This document shows, one piece after another, positions 10,770 to 20,465 of a stretch of 31,060 bases of DNA. Origin of the DNA: Apostichopus californicus (Eukaryota; Echinodermata; Holothuroidea; Aspidochirotida; Stichopodidae); assembly GCA_020650975.1 (NCBI GenBank), contig JAIPMN010003869.1, positions 6,916 to 37,975 on the forward strand, written 5' to 3'. The notes below the pieces were generated by a model. It was not told the DNA's origin, did no database searches, and saw only the letters and a list, made by a program, of their open reading frames with translations. The number at the start of each line of letters is the position of its first letter. Within the stretch, counting starts at the first letter, position 1. A program made the position numbers and the translations under genes.

Positions 10770-10842
10770 ATATCTGTGTATATAAATATATGTATGTATA
10801 TATACAACATGTATATAGCAATATATATATATATATCTTTAT
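10770..10842. repeat. TA-rich low-complexity region
   Basis: Runs of 'tatataaatatatg' and 'atatatatatatat' interspersed with 'gtatgtatatata'. Simple sequence only. Confidence 0.9.
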
Positions 10843-13250
10843 GTACAGTTTTTAGAGGAACTCTAACAAGGATGAAAATGATTCACCTACGTAGAGCAGT
10901 CAAATGTAAATATAAATTATATCCTGGTTTTCCAATATTACATGACCTTTAGAGCACTGACATACCGGGATGGTGCCATCAGACTTTTTACAAATGGTGC
11001 CCTTCAGTTATTCTCAGAAACTGTCTTCGTATGTTTTCCCTAAATATGCAATATTTCTTTCTTGTGCTGTTGGAGCCTGGGTTTATGTTACTCGTTAAAA
11101 TGGTAGATTTTTTCATAACAAAGTATTATAATATTCTTGTCAAGGAGCTTGTAAGGTATCATCAAAGTACAGTATGTGTTCACTGTCATGGGTATTTTTC
11201 CCTTATTAAAGGAATAGCTGGATTTACTTCGCTCCTCTATTACCTGTCTCTCACTCCACATTTGCACTTTCCTATCTACCTAACTACACATTTGGAAACA
11301 TTTTAGCACTGCGCTCTCGCTCCCTGGGCCGGGCCCACTAATTCCTCCTTCCGTATCTACCACCCGGAAGTATACTACATGTAATTTTCCGCGAAATTAT
11401 CGCTTGTGATTATACGACTATTTTCACGTTTTTGGAATAGTTGGGTGTCTGTAATTGTCTGTAATTGTGTTTTTGGTGCCCTCGAGATGATTAAATGTTT
11501 AGATTCAGTCAGTGTGCGTTCCTTTTTCTCTCTTGGAATTACACATTGTAAGAAACTGTGTCTTTTGAAAATATATATTTGGCCATTGTGCAGTTTTGTT
11601 CTTCTGTGTTGTAGTGTCGCAGAAACTGCTTGCCCATAATATTATGGTGTCTAGATGCCATGCTCCTTCTTAAAACAACATCAACTTTTAAAAATTTTAT
11701 TTCCCACCATTGAAGCAGTGAAGCATTCATGTGTAAAATAATTAACATTCATCGAATTCTTTAAAGTCTTATCACCCAAAAGAACTGTTAATTATACTTC
11801 ACATTCATGCTTACAAAGAATTTGATCTTTCTTGACCTTCTCAAACTTATTTGCAACTGAACAAACTCTAGTGAACTATATTAAAATGGTAATTACATAT
11901 TGGAATGATATAAAAATTACAAAAATCAAGCAACATTTAACCACATTAAAAGTTTTATGTTGCATCCATGAATGCCACTTTTGCTCTCACAGTATAGTTC
12001 CAACATAAAAAACATAAGTACTTTCAATTTAAACGCAATATTATAATTATGCCCCCATATTGATATATTTGGATGATGCATCATGTGCTCAATGTGATAC
12101 AAGGATAATGACACGTATCAGCTATAATGAAGTAGGTCTCCGTCTATTGTACTTATACAGTTAAGGTACATTCTGATTCCCATACATATAGTCATCACAC
12201 AGCACAAAATTTGTGCAGTAATATTTGTGTGACTGCAATTTATAATGCAATAAAATGGCTGCAATATGACAGTTGCAATATTTACTGTTAACCTGAAATT
12301 CTTAAGTTTATAAAAAAACATATCAAACATAAAAAGGGGGAATATGACAAATTTCACTACAAAATGACAGTTAAATAATAAAGTAGTATCATTACATAGA
12401 GCTGTGTGGATGCAGCGTGCATGCATGGTGTATTGCATATTAGTTGCTACTCATAGCTGTGTATAGTACCAGTAAAATGAGCAAATTTGTAAAATCATGC
12501 ATATAATACTAGGTTGGATCCTATTTACTGGATAACAGCATATTGCTTGTACAGTAACATATAGTGGATTGTGTTATCTAAGTTAACAAAGTATCAGGCA
12601 AGTGCATAGAAATTGCAGAAAAATATATGTATTTCAGTCCTTTCTTAGCATAGATCTGTTATGTATCTCTCATACAAATGCACTTTCCTTTGTATTTCAA
12701 AATAAATGGACAACCTTTTGGGTCGCACACCCTACTGAACCCCCTCCCCCCTCCTCCGACTGTTCATTGGAGTTATGGCACATTCCCTCTACCCACCAAA
12801 TCTATATGGTGCGACGGGTACCAATGCTTGAGGTTTTCAGCAGAATTATCTTCTTTCATCATATGGACTGCTTTGTTTGTGAGTTTGAGATTGCTGCGTG
12901 CATATATATGGAAGAACTGTGCTAACCTGAGAAATTAACCGTGCATGGTTGTTCAAAAAGTTGTGAAATTTGTGAATGTTATATAGTGTTAAAAGAAATC
13001 ATCTAAAATTATAACAAAATATGATTTGCAATCAATACCAATATTAGATTGTTTCTAAAAGATTTTGATACTTGAGGCCAATTTTTGCATCTCTTACTTA
13101 TTTGGTGTCACTGCTCTAGTCAATTGAATGGATCTACCTTTGCAAATTATGGACAAGAGAGATTTATGCTTTTCACCAGTGGGTTAATTTGGATTATCTC
13201 AAAGTGGAATAGATTTTAGAATTTTGGAACTCCCAGACATCAATTCACAG

Positions 13251-13310
13251 TCCCCCTCCCCTCCCCTCCCCCTCCCCTCCCCCTCCCCTCCCCTCCCCTC
13301 CCCCCTTCTC
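13251..13310. repeat. CCCCTCCC tract, G-quadruplex-prone on - strand
   Basis: About 55 bp made solely of C-runs of 3-5 separated by single T. The complement holds at least ten G-runs of three or more with one-base spacers, well above what an intramolecular G-quadruplex needs. The Gly/Arg/Glu-rich open frame at 13199-13399 on the - strand is an artefact of it. Confidence 0.9.
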
Positions 13311-14224
13311 TCATTCCAATTCCTGTACAAAATTCTGTTCTTGATCAGATAATAAGTACTGCATGTTCTAGTGTACTTAATATTGCTGTCTTCATGCATT
13401 GTGTTTAAGCATTGTAGTGATTTTTAGAATCAGATGTAAAACAAGAAAAAACACCATGTAACTACTTTATAATAAATATAACTCTATTCCAGTACTGTAC
13501 TACACCAACTGGACCATTTTAATAACTTGATTACTTTACTCTTATCCTAAAATCAAACTAAACAGCTAGGACACAATCATGTCGAGAGCCATTTAATTCG
13601 TTTGTTAATGTTGGATACACAAAATCCTTCATCTATAATTTGTTGCTCAGCCAACCAATTGTGCTATAATGTTATACTCACTGTTATACTCACTGTTATT
13701 ATAGGACAACAAATAATTTCCATAAAAAATTCTTGTTTGAAAATCTAAGCTTTTATGACCCTAATACTGTATGCTTGCTACATGTACAATTTGCAAGCCT
13801 AATGAAAAGTTTACTCCCTTGCGTTTTAGCATTAATATAGCATGTTGGCAAATCTGTATGCGTTACCATGGTGTAATGCTGTTCCATTTTACTGTATCAT
13901 ATGTGTGATGATACATCTGTATTACTTACCATAGGATAATATATTCCAAGCAAATGATCATTGCTTCACAGCTGGCTGAAAGAAATGCAATCAAGAAAAC
14001 TAATTGAAATTGTGGGTCATTTGTAGATAGCAGAAAGATAACAGTGTAATATATTTATTGATCAACTGGATGCTTACATGGTAATGATGGTATGGATTGC
14101 GTATAGCATCTATGGCCAAATCACTTTAATTATAAAACCTAAAACCGTAAAACCTCGGCTACTTTGAAGCCTTTCTGTTATGAACATGCTACTGTTCTTA
14201 TTTTGAAATGTTTGTGCTGTTGGC

Positions 14225-14300
14225 TGCACAGTTTATATAGCTGTATATAGCTGTATCTATATGTATGTATATGTACATATATATATGTACAGTACATTTA
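14225..14300. repeat. TA-rich stretch with palindromic tatatgtacatata-type words
   Basis: Contains repeated 'tagctgtata', 'tatgtatatgtacatatata' and 'tgtacagtacat'. Low complexity, no gene. Confidence 0.8.
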
Positions 14301-14457
14301 TAAGAAGATCGATACAGTGTTTGGCTTAACTTAGAGATTCTTGCTAAAAAGGCACTGTGTCAATAAAAAGAAAAGAAAAGAAGAAGAAAAAAAGAGATGC
14401 CTAGATTAAAATTACCAGTCACCACAGATTTTAATGCAACATTAATATCCTCCTCCA

Positions 14458-14466
14458 CCCCCCCCC
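14458..14466. repeat. Poly-C tract (9 C)
   Basis: Short homopolymer after 'cctccac', about 60 bp upstream of the decayed exon B copy. Confidence 0.9.
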
Positions 14467-14525
14467 TCAAAGAAAAATGTGAATAATTAAAAAATTAAAA
14501 TTTGAAATTTGAAACTTTCGAATGT

Positions 14526-14581
14526 CACTTGTGTTACACAGGCGGCTGCCAAGGAATATTTTGATGCCAATCATGAGGATA
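14526..14581 (+). pseudogene. Decayed partial tandem copy of exon B
   Basis: About 50 bp here closely match the start of exon B, 104 bp upstream of the real one. 'gctgccaaggaatattttga' here compares with 'gctgccaaggaatactttga' in exon B, and the match continues through 'tgcca' into 'tgagg'. One frame reads 'AAAKEYFDA' before it diverges. The differences inside the core (tat/tac, gat/gac) are synonymous. The acceptor-like 'ttacacag' just before it would put the phase-matched frame into an early stop, and no donor like that of exon B follows. It is therefore probably an exon relic from a small tandem duplication and not a usable alternative exon. Confidence 0.75.
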
Positions 14582-14637
14582 GAGTAATAAATGTCTTTAA
14601 AAGCTAGAATTTTAATTTTTCTAATGTCTCTTCACAG

Positions 14638-14724
14638 GTGTAACACAGGCTGCCAAGGAATACTTTGACGCCATAGTGAGGGTAGGGGAAGCTGCTAGTG
14701 ACACGAAAGGCTCCAGACAACTTG
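14638..14724 (+). CDS. BAIAP2: BAIAP2-like exon B (IMD helix 2 region)
   Basis: This 87-nt exon lies between the acceptor 'cttcacag' and the donor 'gtaaga'. It starts with the last two bases of a codon split after 2716 and ends with one base of a Gly codon completed at 20404. It encodes 'VTQAAKEYFDAIVRVGE' followed by 'AASDTKGSRQL', which aligns with human 'VTYAAKGYFDALVKMGE' and 'LASESQGSKEL'. This is the best conserved stretch and the strongest evidence for the family assignment. A degenerate partial copy lies just upstream (14526-14581). Confidence 0.92.
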
Positions 14725-15364
14725 GTAAGATATGCATAGAGTACACTAAAATAGCAGCCTAGTGAAATACAACATTTTGAAACCATTTTACTATTTCTAT
14801 CTTTTTCTCCCGAGTTTTGTATCTACTGTATGGTATGGTACCAAACAGTATGCAACTAATAGAAATAATGTATTTTGTCCAATGTTGTTTCCACATTTCT
14901 ATGGATACATGTACTGCAAATGTGCAAGTTTCCAAGGACTTTGTAGAATACAAAGTTACAAAGTGTAGATGAGTTTTTAACAGAAATTCCAGAAAGATTT
15001 TGATTCTCTTGTTGCTATGATGATGTCAGCAACAATATTTATGACAAATTATAAAATTACAAAAAAATAAAATATTTAAAAGTTGATAGCTTGGCAATAA
15101 AATTATGCTATGCAGATGAAGATTTGTACTTATTGATGCAGAAAATCTGCTGCAACGTTGGGAAATATGTCATGTTTGCAACTTGGGAACCTTCAGTTGG
15201 TTGTAATGTTACAGTAATGCATGTATGTCAGCAGGAATTGATGCATTGATGCCGTTTCCTCCTCTCCTTCAAAAAAACAGAACATAGCATCATAGTATAT
15301 AAGCTGGTAGGATCTGGGACATTTGGATAATATTTGTCAATCACTGCACAGCTTTCACTATAAT

Positions 15365-15527
15365 CAGGCATGAGCTATTTCCGCGAATTCGCGGAATATC
15401 CGTGATATCTTTTCTACCTCGGGACCAAACTATTATCCTAACACACTGTAGCATACGCGAACTGGAGCCTATACCGCAAATTTTTGCAAAGTTCCATCAC
15501 TTTTTTTTATTCCCAGTCTCATCCCTG
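15365..15527. mobile_element. Candidate 163-bp MITE with CAGG(C/G)ATGAG termini
   Basis: The left end reads CAGGCATGAG and the right end, on the other strand, CAGGGATGAG (9 of 10). Both sides are flanked by a direct 'tataat' (15359-15364 and 15528-15533). The interior contains the perfect 14-bp palindrome 'ccgcgaattcgcgg' at 15381-15394 and no coding sequence. CAGG ends resemble hAT elements, but only six matching bases flank it where hAT makes eight, so the superfamily is left open. Confidence 0.6.
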
Positions 15528-15580
15528 TATAATGTGGTTAAGATGTGAGAGAATTGAAACTTTGCTGTAGAGATCCTTTT

Positions 15581-15624
15581 GGAGGGGGGAGGGGAAAGGG
15601 GAGGGGGAGGAGGGGTTAGGAGGT
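15581..15624 (+). repeat. G-rich tract, G-quadruplex-prone
   Basis: Series of G-runs of three to six separated by A, AAA, TTA and similar short spacers on the + strand. Four or more runs lie within 40 bp. Confidence 0.85.
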
Positions 15625-16769
15625 TAGATTGGGAAGTGGACAATCGACCTTAATACTGTATGTCACAGGTCACTAAACAGTGCAACAAGGCTACCATATC
15701 ACTTTACATTGTGACAGGATATACTGTATGTAGATATGGTCCTGTTTTAGTATGTTCCATAATTAAACTTAACTGATAACATGGACAAAGATACTTGTAG
15801 TGTTTAGATGTACTGTACTGATAACAGACATGCAGGCACATAATGATAACAGACGTTGAGGTGAGGAGGGTGCACAGAGGAATAAATACTGGCTAGTTTG
15901 TAGGCAGGCAGTCCCATCACTTTAATAAGCAAATCAATAAAGTATTAAGTAAATGTTTTGCTTCCTTATTTGTTAAACAAGGTGGGTTTCAGGATATTTG
16001 TATTTCAGTTCAAGAAGTGTAAAACCATTTTATTATTGCAGCTGCAGTCATTTTCCTGCTGTATAAATAGGATGCACAACCAAAAGAATTGGAAAATAGT
16101 AAACTTAAGGTGTTGCTACACAGCTAAACACCTACTGTACTTTTCATATCCACTCTTTCAAATCAATCTAATTAATAAACAAAAATAGAAAAAGGAACAA
16201 AGCATTGAAAACATGACACACTCAAACATACAATATAAATACATTCCACTCTTCTTCTGCTGTTCATACAGTCCAAATGAGGGTTTCAGAAATATTCACA
16301 TAAAACAAAATATCTCCATCTCATTAAAAACTGCCAAAAATAAACGAAGACAATATCTACACTAAAAAACAAAGGACAATTTTTCATATTTTTCTAATTT
16401 TAAAGAGTAGTAAATTTATGCTTTTAGTTCACAAAATGTATCCCTTGAATCCACTGAAAATGTGTGCGCTATTACAATTTCCCGTGCACAGGTCTCAATA
16501 TGTTTTAATTCCACCGAAATGCACTGTACATAAAAAGTGGCGTTATCTACATTAAGTACGGTACAGTAGAACTTGCATAGATCTACATCCAGCAGCTGTT
16601 TCTCGGTACAGCTGTACAGTGCTTCTCAATAGTCAGAATTACTCTTATTGCTGGTGTGTAGAACTACTACTGTATTGTACAATATGACTTTTTGTTGCAA
16701 ATTCATTCATAAGCGCATTGTTCAATTTTCTCTGCATTGTTTGATATAAAATAAAAAGGGAGACTCGGA

Positions 16770-16793
16770 CGAAATTGCAATGAAACAATTTCG
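16770..16793. repeat. Perfect 8-bp stem hairpin
   Basis: 'cgaaattg' pairs with 'caatttcg' across the 8-base loop 'caatgaaa'. It lies 35 bp before the poly-T/N gap. Function unknown; possibly part of a small element cut by the gap. Confidence 0.5.
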
Positions 16794-16810
16794 ATATATT
16801 ACTAAAAGGT

Positions 16811-16843
16811 TTTTTTTTTTTTTTTTGNNNNNNNNNNTTTTTT
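16811..16843. other. Assembly gap (10 N) inside a poly-T run
   Basis: Sixteen or more T, one G, ten N (16828-16837), then six T. The gap size is probably a placeholder: the true sequence may be a longer homopolymer or an inserted element. Confidence 0.95.
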
Positions 16844-17289
16844 GCCTTGAATAAGATCTGAATTATTGACTTTGTGTCATGAATGCATATGATGTGTGTC
16901 AGATGATTGTCAGAGATAGCCTTGAAGAATCTTCATTTCTGATGGAGATTAAGTGTGCTGTAAATCTATGCGTTGTTAAATTTGAATGAAATCTGCTGTG
17001 AAACCAAAATATCGCATCACGTTTAGCTTTGGATACAGCATGTTGCTCTGAGTGCCACAGCATACATATGACTGTATTTTAATATATCACTTTTATATGT
17101 GTTTTTGTGTGTTTCTTTAAGCTGGAAATGTGGGATTGGGACCATTTGCATCCACTAACTAGCATTATGTTATGATTTGATCAAAAAGCGCTTTAAAATA
17201 TAAGTCAAACAATTGTTAGGAAAAAAAATAGGATGCAGTTACTTTCAAATTGTCTGTTTATGTGTTTTTATTACCCATATGTGATATTA

Positions 17290-17470
17290 TATAAATGTGA
17301 AGGAAGGGCATTGGCCGGAGGGGTTTGGATCATAGAGGGCACACAGTGTTAAATGGTTACCAGTTCATTCTAGACATTGTAGAATGAGAGTGATATGGTT
17401 GTGGGGAGACAGGTAAGCTCGTCACTCGTAATTATATCCAAGCCAGTAAAATTTTGGAATATTTGTCTGA
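17290..17470 (+). repeat. Dispersed member of the GACAGGTAAGCT repeat family
   Basis: Shares with 25430-25600 the order 'ga(t)tggccgg/gaccgg', 'cggggt/aggggt', 'cacagtgttaaa', 'ggttac', 'gagtg', 'ggttgtg(a/g)ggagacagg' and 'taagctc', then a similar 'taaatatccaa(g/a)cc' end. The last part also matches the tandem units at 18624-19380. Substitutions are spread along the length, as in an old repeat. The 'acag|gtaagc' inside fits a consensus 5' splice site. Confidence 0.65.
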
Positions 17471-18623
17471 TTATGTGTTTGTAATCCCATATATGTGATA
17501 TTTCACAAAAGAAAACTTTTTTTTTTAATAGTTGTTAACATTGAAAGCAATCAGGCACTTCTCACCAGTTATTTCACGCAGTCCTTCGTTCAAATCAAAT
17601 CACATTTCAAAAGCAACATGAAAGGACAAATACAGTACATGGTGATTTTTACACTTCAGATATGTGTGTATATCTATCTGTCTGTCGTTTGATCCCCTGT
17701 GGATACCGACACTGGGAATTTGATTGATTCCAAGTGGTTTAATTCGATTGTGTTTATCTATGTATCCATCCTCCAAGGGTATTTTTTTATCAAAGAATCT
17801 GCTGTAACTTTAAGTTCCTTGTGTCTATCTAGTAAGGTCTCTAAGCTGACATGCATATAAACTACTTGGATATATTGGTACAAGTGAATCACGATCAGAT
17901 TCTTCGGATTATGTTGGTTCGCTCAGTGCTGCAGGGACATGAGGCATGTGTAGGTATACTCTGCACTGTGAGATACTGTATAATGAGTTCAAGGTAATTG
18001 TGAAAACAGTTTTCAAGGTTTTCCATTAAATTCTACTGTGCATACAATAATGCCCTCAAGGAGGAAGAAAGTAAGAAAGAAAGGGAAAAAACCATTCTTT
18101 ATCTCCTTTTTTCAGATAGAGATGCACTTTGTGTAATGTATTCCTCAGTATGTACAAGAAGTTTGTCATATCCTCAAAATAATTGCAATTAGTTGGTAAA
18201 ATAATAAGCTTTGTTCACAATAATGGAAATTTCTATGTGTTGGTCATCAAACTAAGTAGACGTGGCACATATAGATCTGCTCAGAAAACTTTTCTAGCAT
18301 CAGGCCAAACTGTTACAAAAATTAGGATGGAGTGCAGGTGGGAGGGGGAAGCGGCAAGGGGTAGGGGGAGGATGCAATCTCAGATATGTAGTATATATCA
18401 GAAACAATTTACGTTAGTCACCAATTTAATCTCCAATATGCTAAGGATGTTCCACGTGTTTCTAACTTTAAGTACCTGTCCTTATCACCTTAGCAACTAA
18501 TGTTCATATTGATTTGTGAGGATATCTATATGTTTACTTTGTAACCTTGCTTACATGTCTCCTCACACTCCGGTGTACAGTGACTAACATTTGACCAGTG
18601 TAAAATTTAGACACAGCAGAGTC

Positions 18624-19380
18624 AGAGTGGTAATGTTGGTGAGGAGGTTATAGATTGTCGCTCTTAGATATTCACTCCTGAAGGATTTGGGATTTTTCCT
18701 GTAATCTGTATTTATAATTGTTCTCAGTTTAGCATCTTTTAAACTCTTTACTATTGCACAGCCAAAGCAACCCATAGCAGAGTGCTAGTTGTGTTGTTAG
18801 GATTGGCAGGTAAACTTGTAAATAATCACTAAACTAGGTAAGTTTTGGGATGTTTGAGTTAAATCTGACATTTAATGGTTCTCAATATAGTACCTTGTAA
18901 ACTTTGGTAAACTCTTTATTTCTGTATAGCATTTAATAACAATCCTTAGCAACAGTGCCTATGTTGTGAGAAGACAGGTAAGCTAATGTCTCTTATTAAT
19001 ACATAAACTCTAGGTAAGGTTTGGGATGTTTGAGTTAAATTTTAAGTTTAATTGTTCTCGATATATAGTCCCTTGTACACTTTGGTAAACTCTTTATTAC
19101 TGTACACCAAAAGTAACCCATTGCAGGAGTGCTTATGTTGTGAGAAGCAGGTAAGCTTCTCTCTTATAAATACATAAACTAGGTCAGTTTTGGGATGTTT
19201 GAGCTAAATCTTAAATTTAATTGTTCTCAGTACTATAGTACCTTGTAAACTTTGGTAAACACTTTATTACTGCTTGCAGGAGGATCTAATATACATACAT
19301 ACATATACATACATTACTGTACACCAAAAGTAACCCATAGCAGGAGTGCTTACATTGTCAGAAGACAGGTAAGCTTGTAG
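18624..19380 (+). repeat. Tandem array of ~155-217-bp units, each with a splice-donor-like core
   Basis: Units begin near 18624, 18779, 18951, 19125 and 19342 (the last partial). A typical unit reads 'gagtgcttatgttgtgagaa', 'gacaggtaagct', 'taaactaggt(a/c)ag', 'ttttgggatgtttgag', 'ttaattgttctca', 'tagtaccttgtaaactttgg' and ends 'aagtaacccatagcag'. The longest unit contains an extra TACA microsatellite (19285-19315). Four units carry CAGGTAA; the first has lost it. Confidence 0.85.
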
Positions 19381-20403
19381 TCAATTCTGTAGTACCATCA
19401 GTCCATGGATATCATGTCTACTGGCTTGCTGTATATTTCAGTCCTGAAGTGTTTTTTTAAATGATTGAAATTAGAGTATAGATCGTTTGTGATTGTCAAC
19501 ATTGTTTTACTGGTAGATTTGAATAGAAATGAGTGAGCTATGTACATACCAATGTATTTACATTAAATCTATATTTATTTAATCTCGTCAATATGTCATG
19601 AATATTTCAAGAAAGGCTTGGCAGGTGGCATTGATATTTTCCAACCAACATGTGTGTACGTGTTGTTAAGGATATGTGTACTGTATTTCTGTATGAGGGC
19701 GAATCAAACAGAGTTAATTAACATTGTCAACTTAATTGATCTAATTTGCTTTAAAAAAGAAAAGAAGAAAACTTAGCATTGAAATGTGACACGTTTTTTC
19801 TCAACATCAAGTTTCAAAGATTATTGTATTAACTTGATGTTTGTAATGTACGACATAAAGTAACCTTACAGTAATTTTGGCAAAGAAATAATTTGTGAAA
19901 GATTAAATGCACTAAACAACTAGATCACCAGAATAGATTATGAACTGGGGGCACCCTGGTGAGTACTGTGCATGCCCTGACATCCACACCAAAGAAATCA
20001 TGGTTAAATCAACATTCAACTACATTGCCATTCATTGAGAGATGATGGATTTCTTGATATCCATGGTGATAATTGGCGTTACTTCATTCAATCTTTGTGG
20101 TAATTACAACGGCGATCCTTCAAAAAATGATTTCATTTAAGATGATACGAGTCTCGATCACCATACCTACCGCACATACTGTACACTGCAAGTATGATTA
20201 TTAGGTGTGTCTGTTGCAGATTGAAGCAAGAGAGGCAATCCTAGACACAAGTTCTAACATGTGCCTCCTTCTGTTCAAACTGCCTAAAGTATCGCATGTA
20301 CCGTAATGAACGACGTTTGTATTTCCCAAATTTGTTTTTTCCTTCCTTAATATAAACGTTCTTTATTGCTGTTATTAATTGTCTCATCTCATTCTCCGCT
20401 CAG

Positions 20404-20465
20404 GTCAATCGTTGTTACAGATAGCGGAAACCTACCGACAGATCGAGGCAGAACGAGATGCTTTG
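20404..20465 (+). CDS. BAIAP2: BAIAP2-like exon C (IMD)
   Basis: This 62-nt exon runs from the acceptor 'cgctcag' at 20397-20403 to the donor 'gtgaga' at 20466. Its first two bases complete the Gly codon begun at 14724, and it ends on a codon boundary. It reads 'QSLLQIAETYRQIEAERDAL', matching human BAIAP2 'DVLFQMAEVHRQIQNQLEEM' in register. The preceding intron ends in a pyrimidine-rich run ('ttaattgtctcatctcattc'). Confidence 0.88.

Larger units (their letters stand above)
2717..14637 (+). other. Intron between exons A and B (11.9 kb)
   Basis: It is bounded by donor 'gtgagt' and acceptor 'ttcacag'. The stretch is AT-rich and holds most of the identifiable mobile elements of the window plus a 93-bp minisatellite and several homopolymer or G/C tracts, listed separately. 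The remaining open frames (for example 8494-8742, 8660-8953, 11031-11306, 12118-12438, 12602-12925) are short, lack flanking splice sites or recognisable domains, and are treated as chance. Confidence 0.8.
14725..20403 (+). other. Intron between exons B and C (5.7 kb)
   Basis: Runs from 'gtaaga' to 'cgctcag'. It holds a 163-bp MITE candidate, a G-rich tract, the assembly gap, and a tandem array plus one dispersed member of the same repeat family. Open frames at 14762-14968, 14759-14953 (-), 15958-16188, 17495-17692 and 18183-18500 are short, without recognisable domains or splice support, and are treated as chance. Confidence 0.8.

Noticed and set aside
11215..11420. Slightly GC-richer patch with ccgggcccac and ccgcgaaatt, considered as a promoter or a transposon end.
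   Set aside because: No inverted ends, target duplication, core promoter motif or coding remnant could be made out.
13199..13399. Gly/Arg/Glu-rich frame on the - strand resembling an RGG-type peptide.
   Set aside because: It is the translation of a CCCCTCCC simple repeat.
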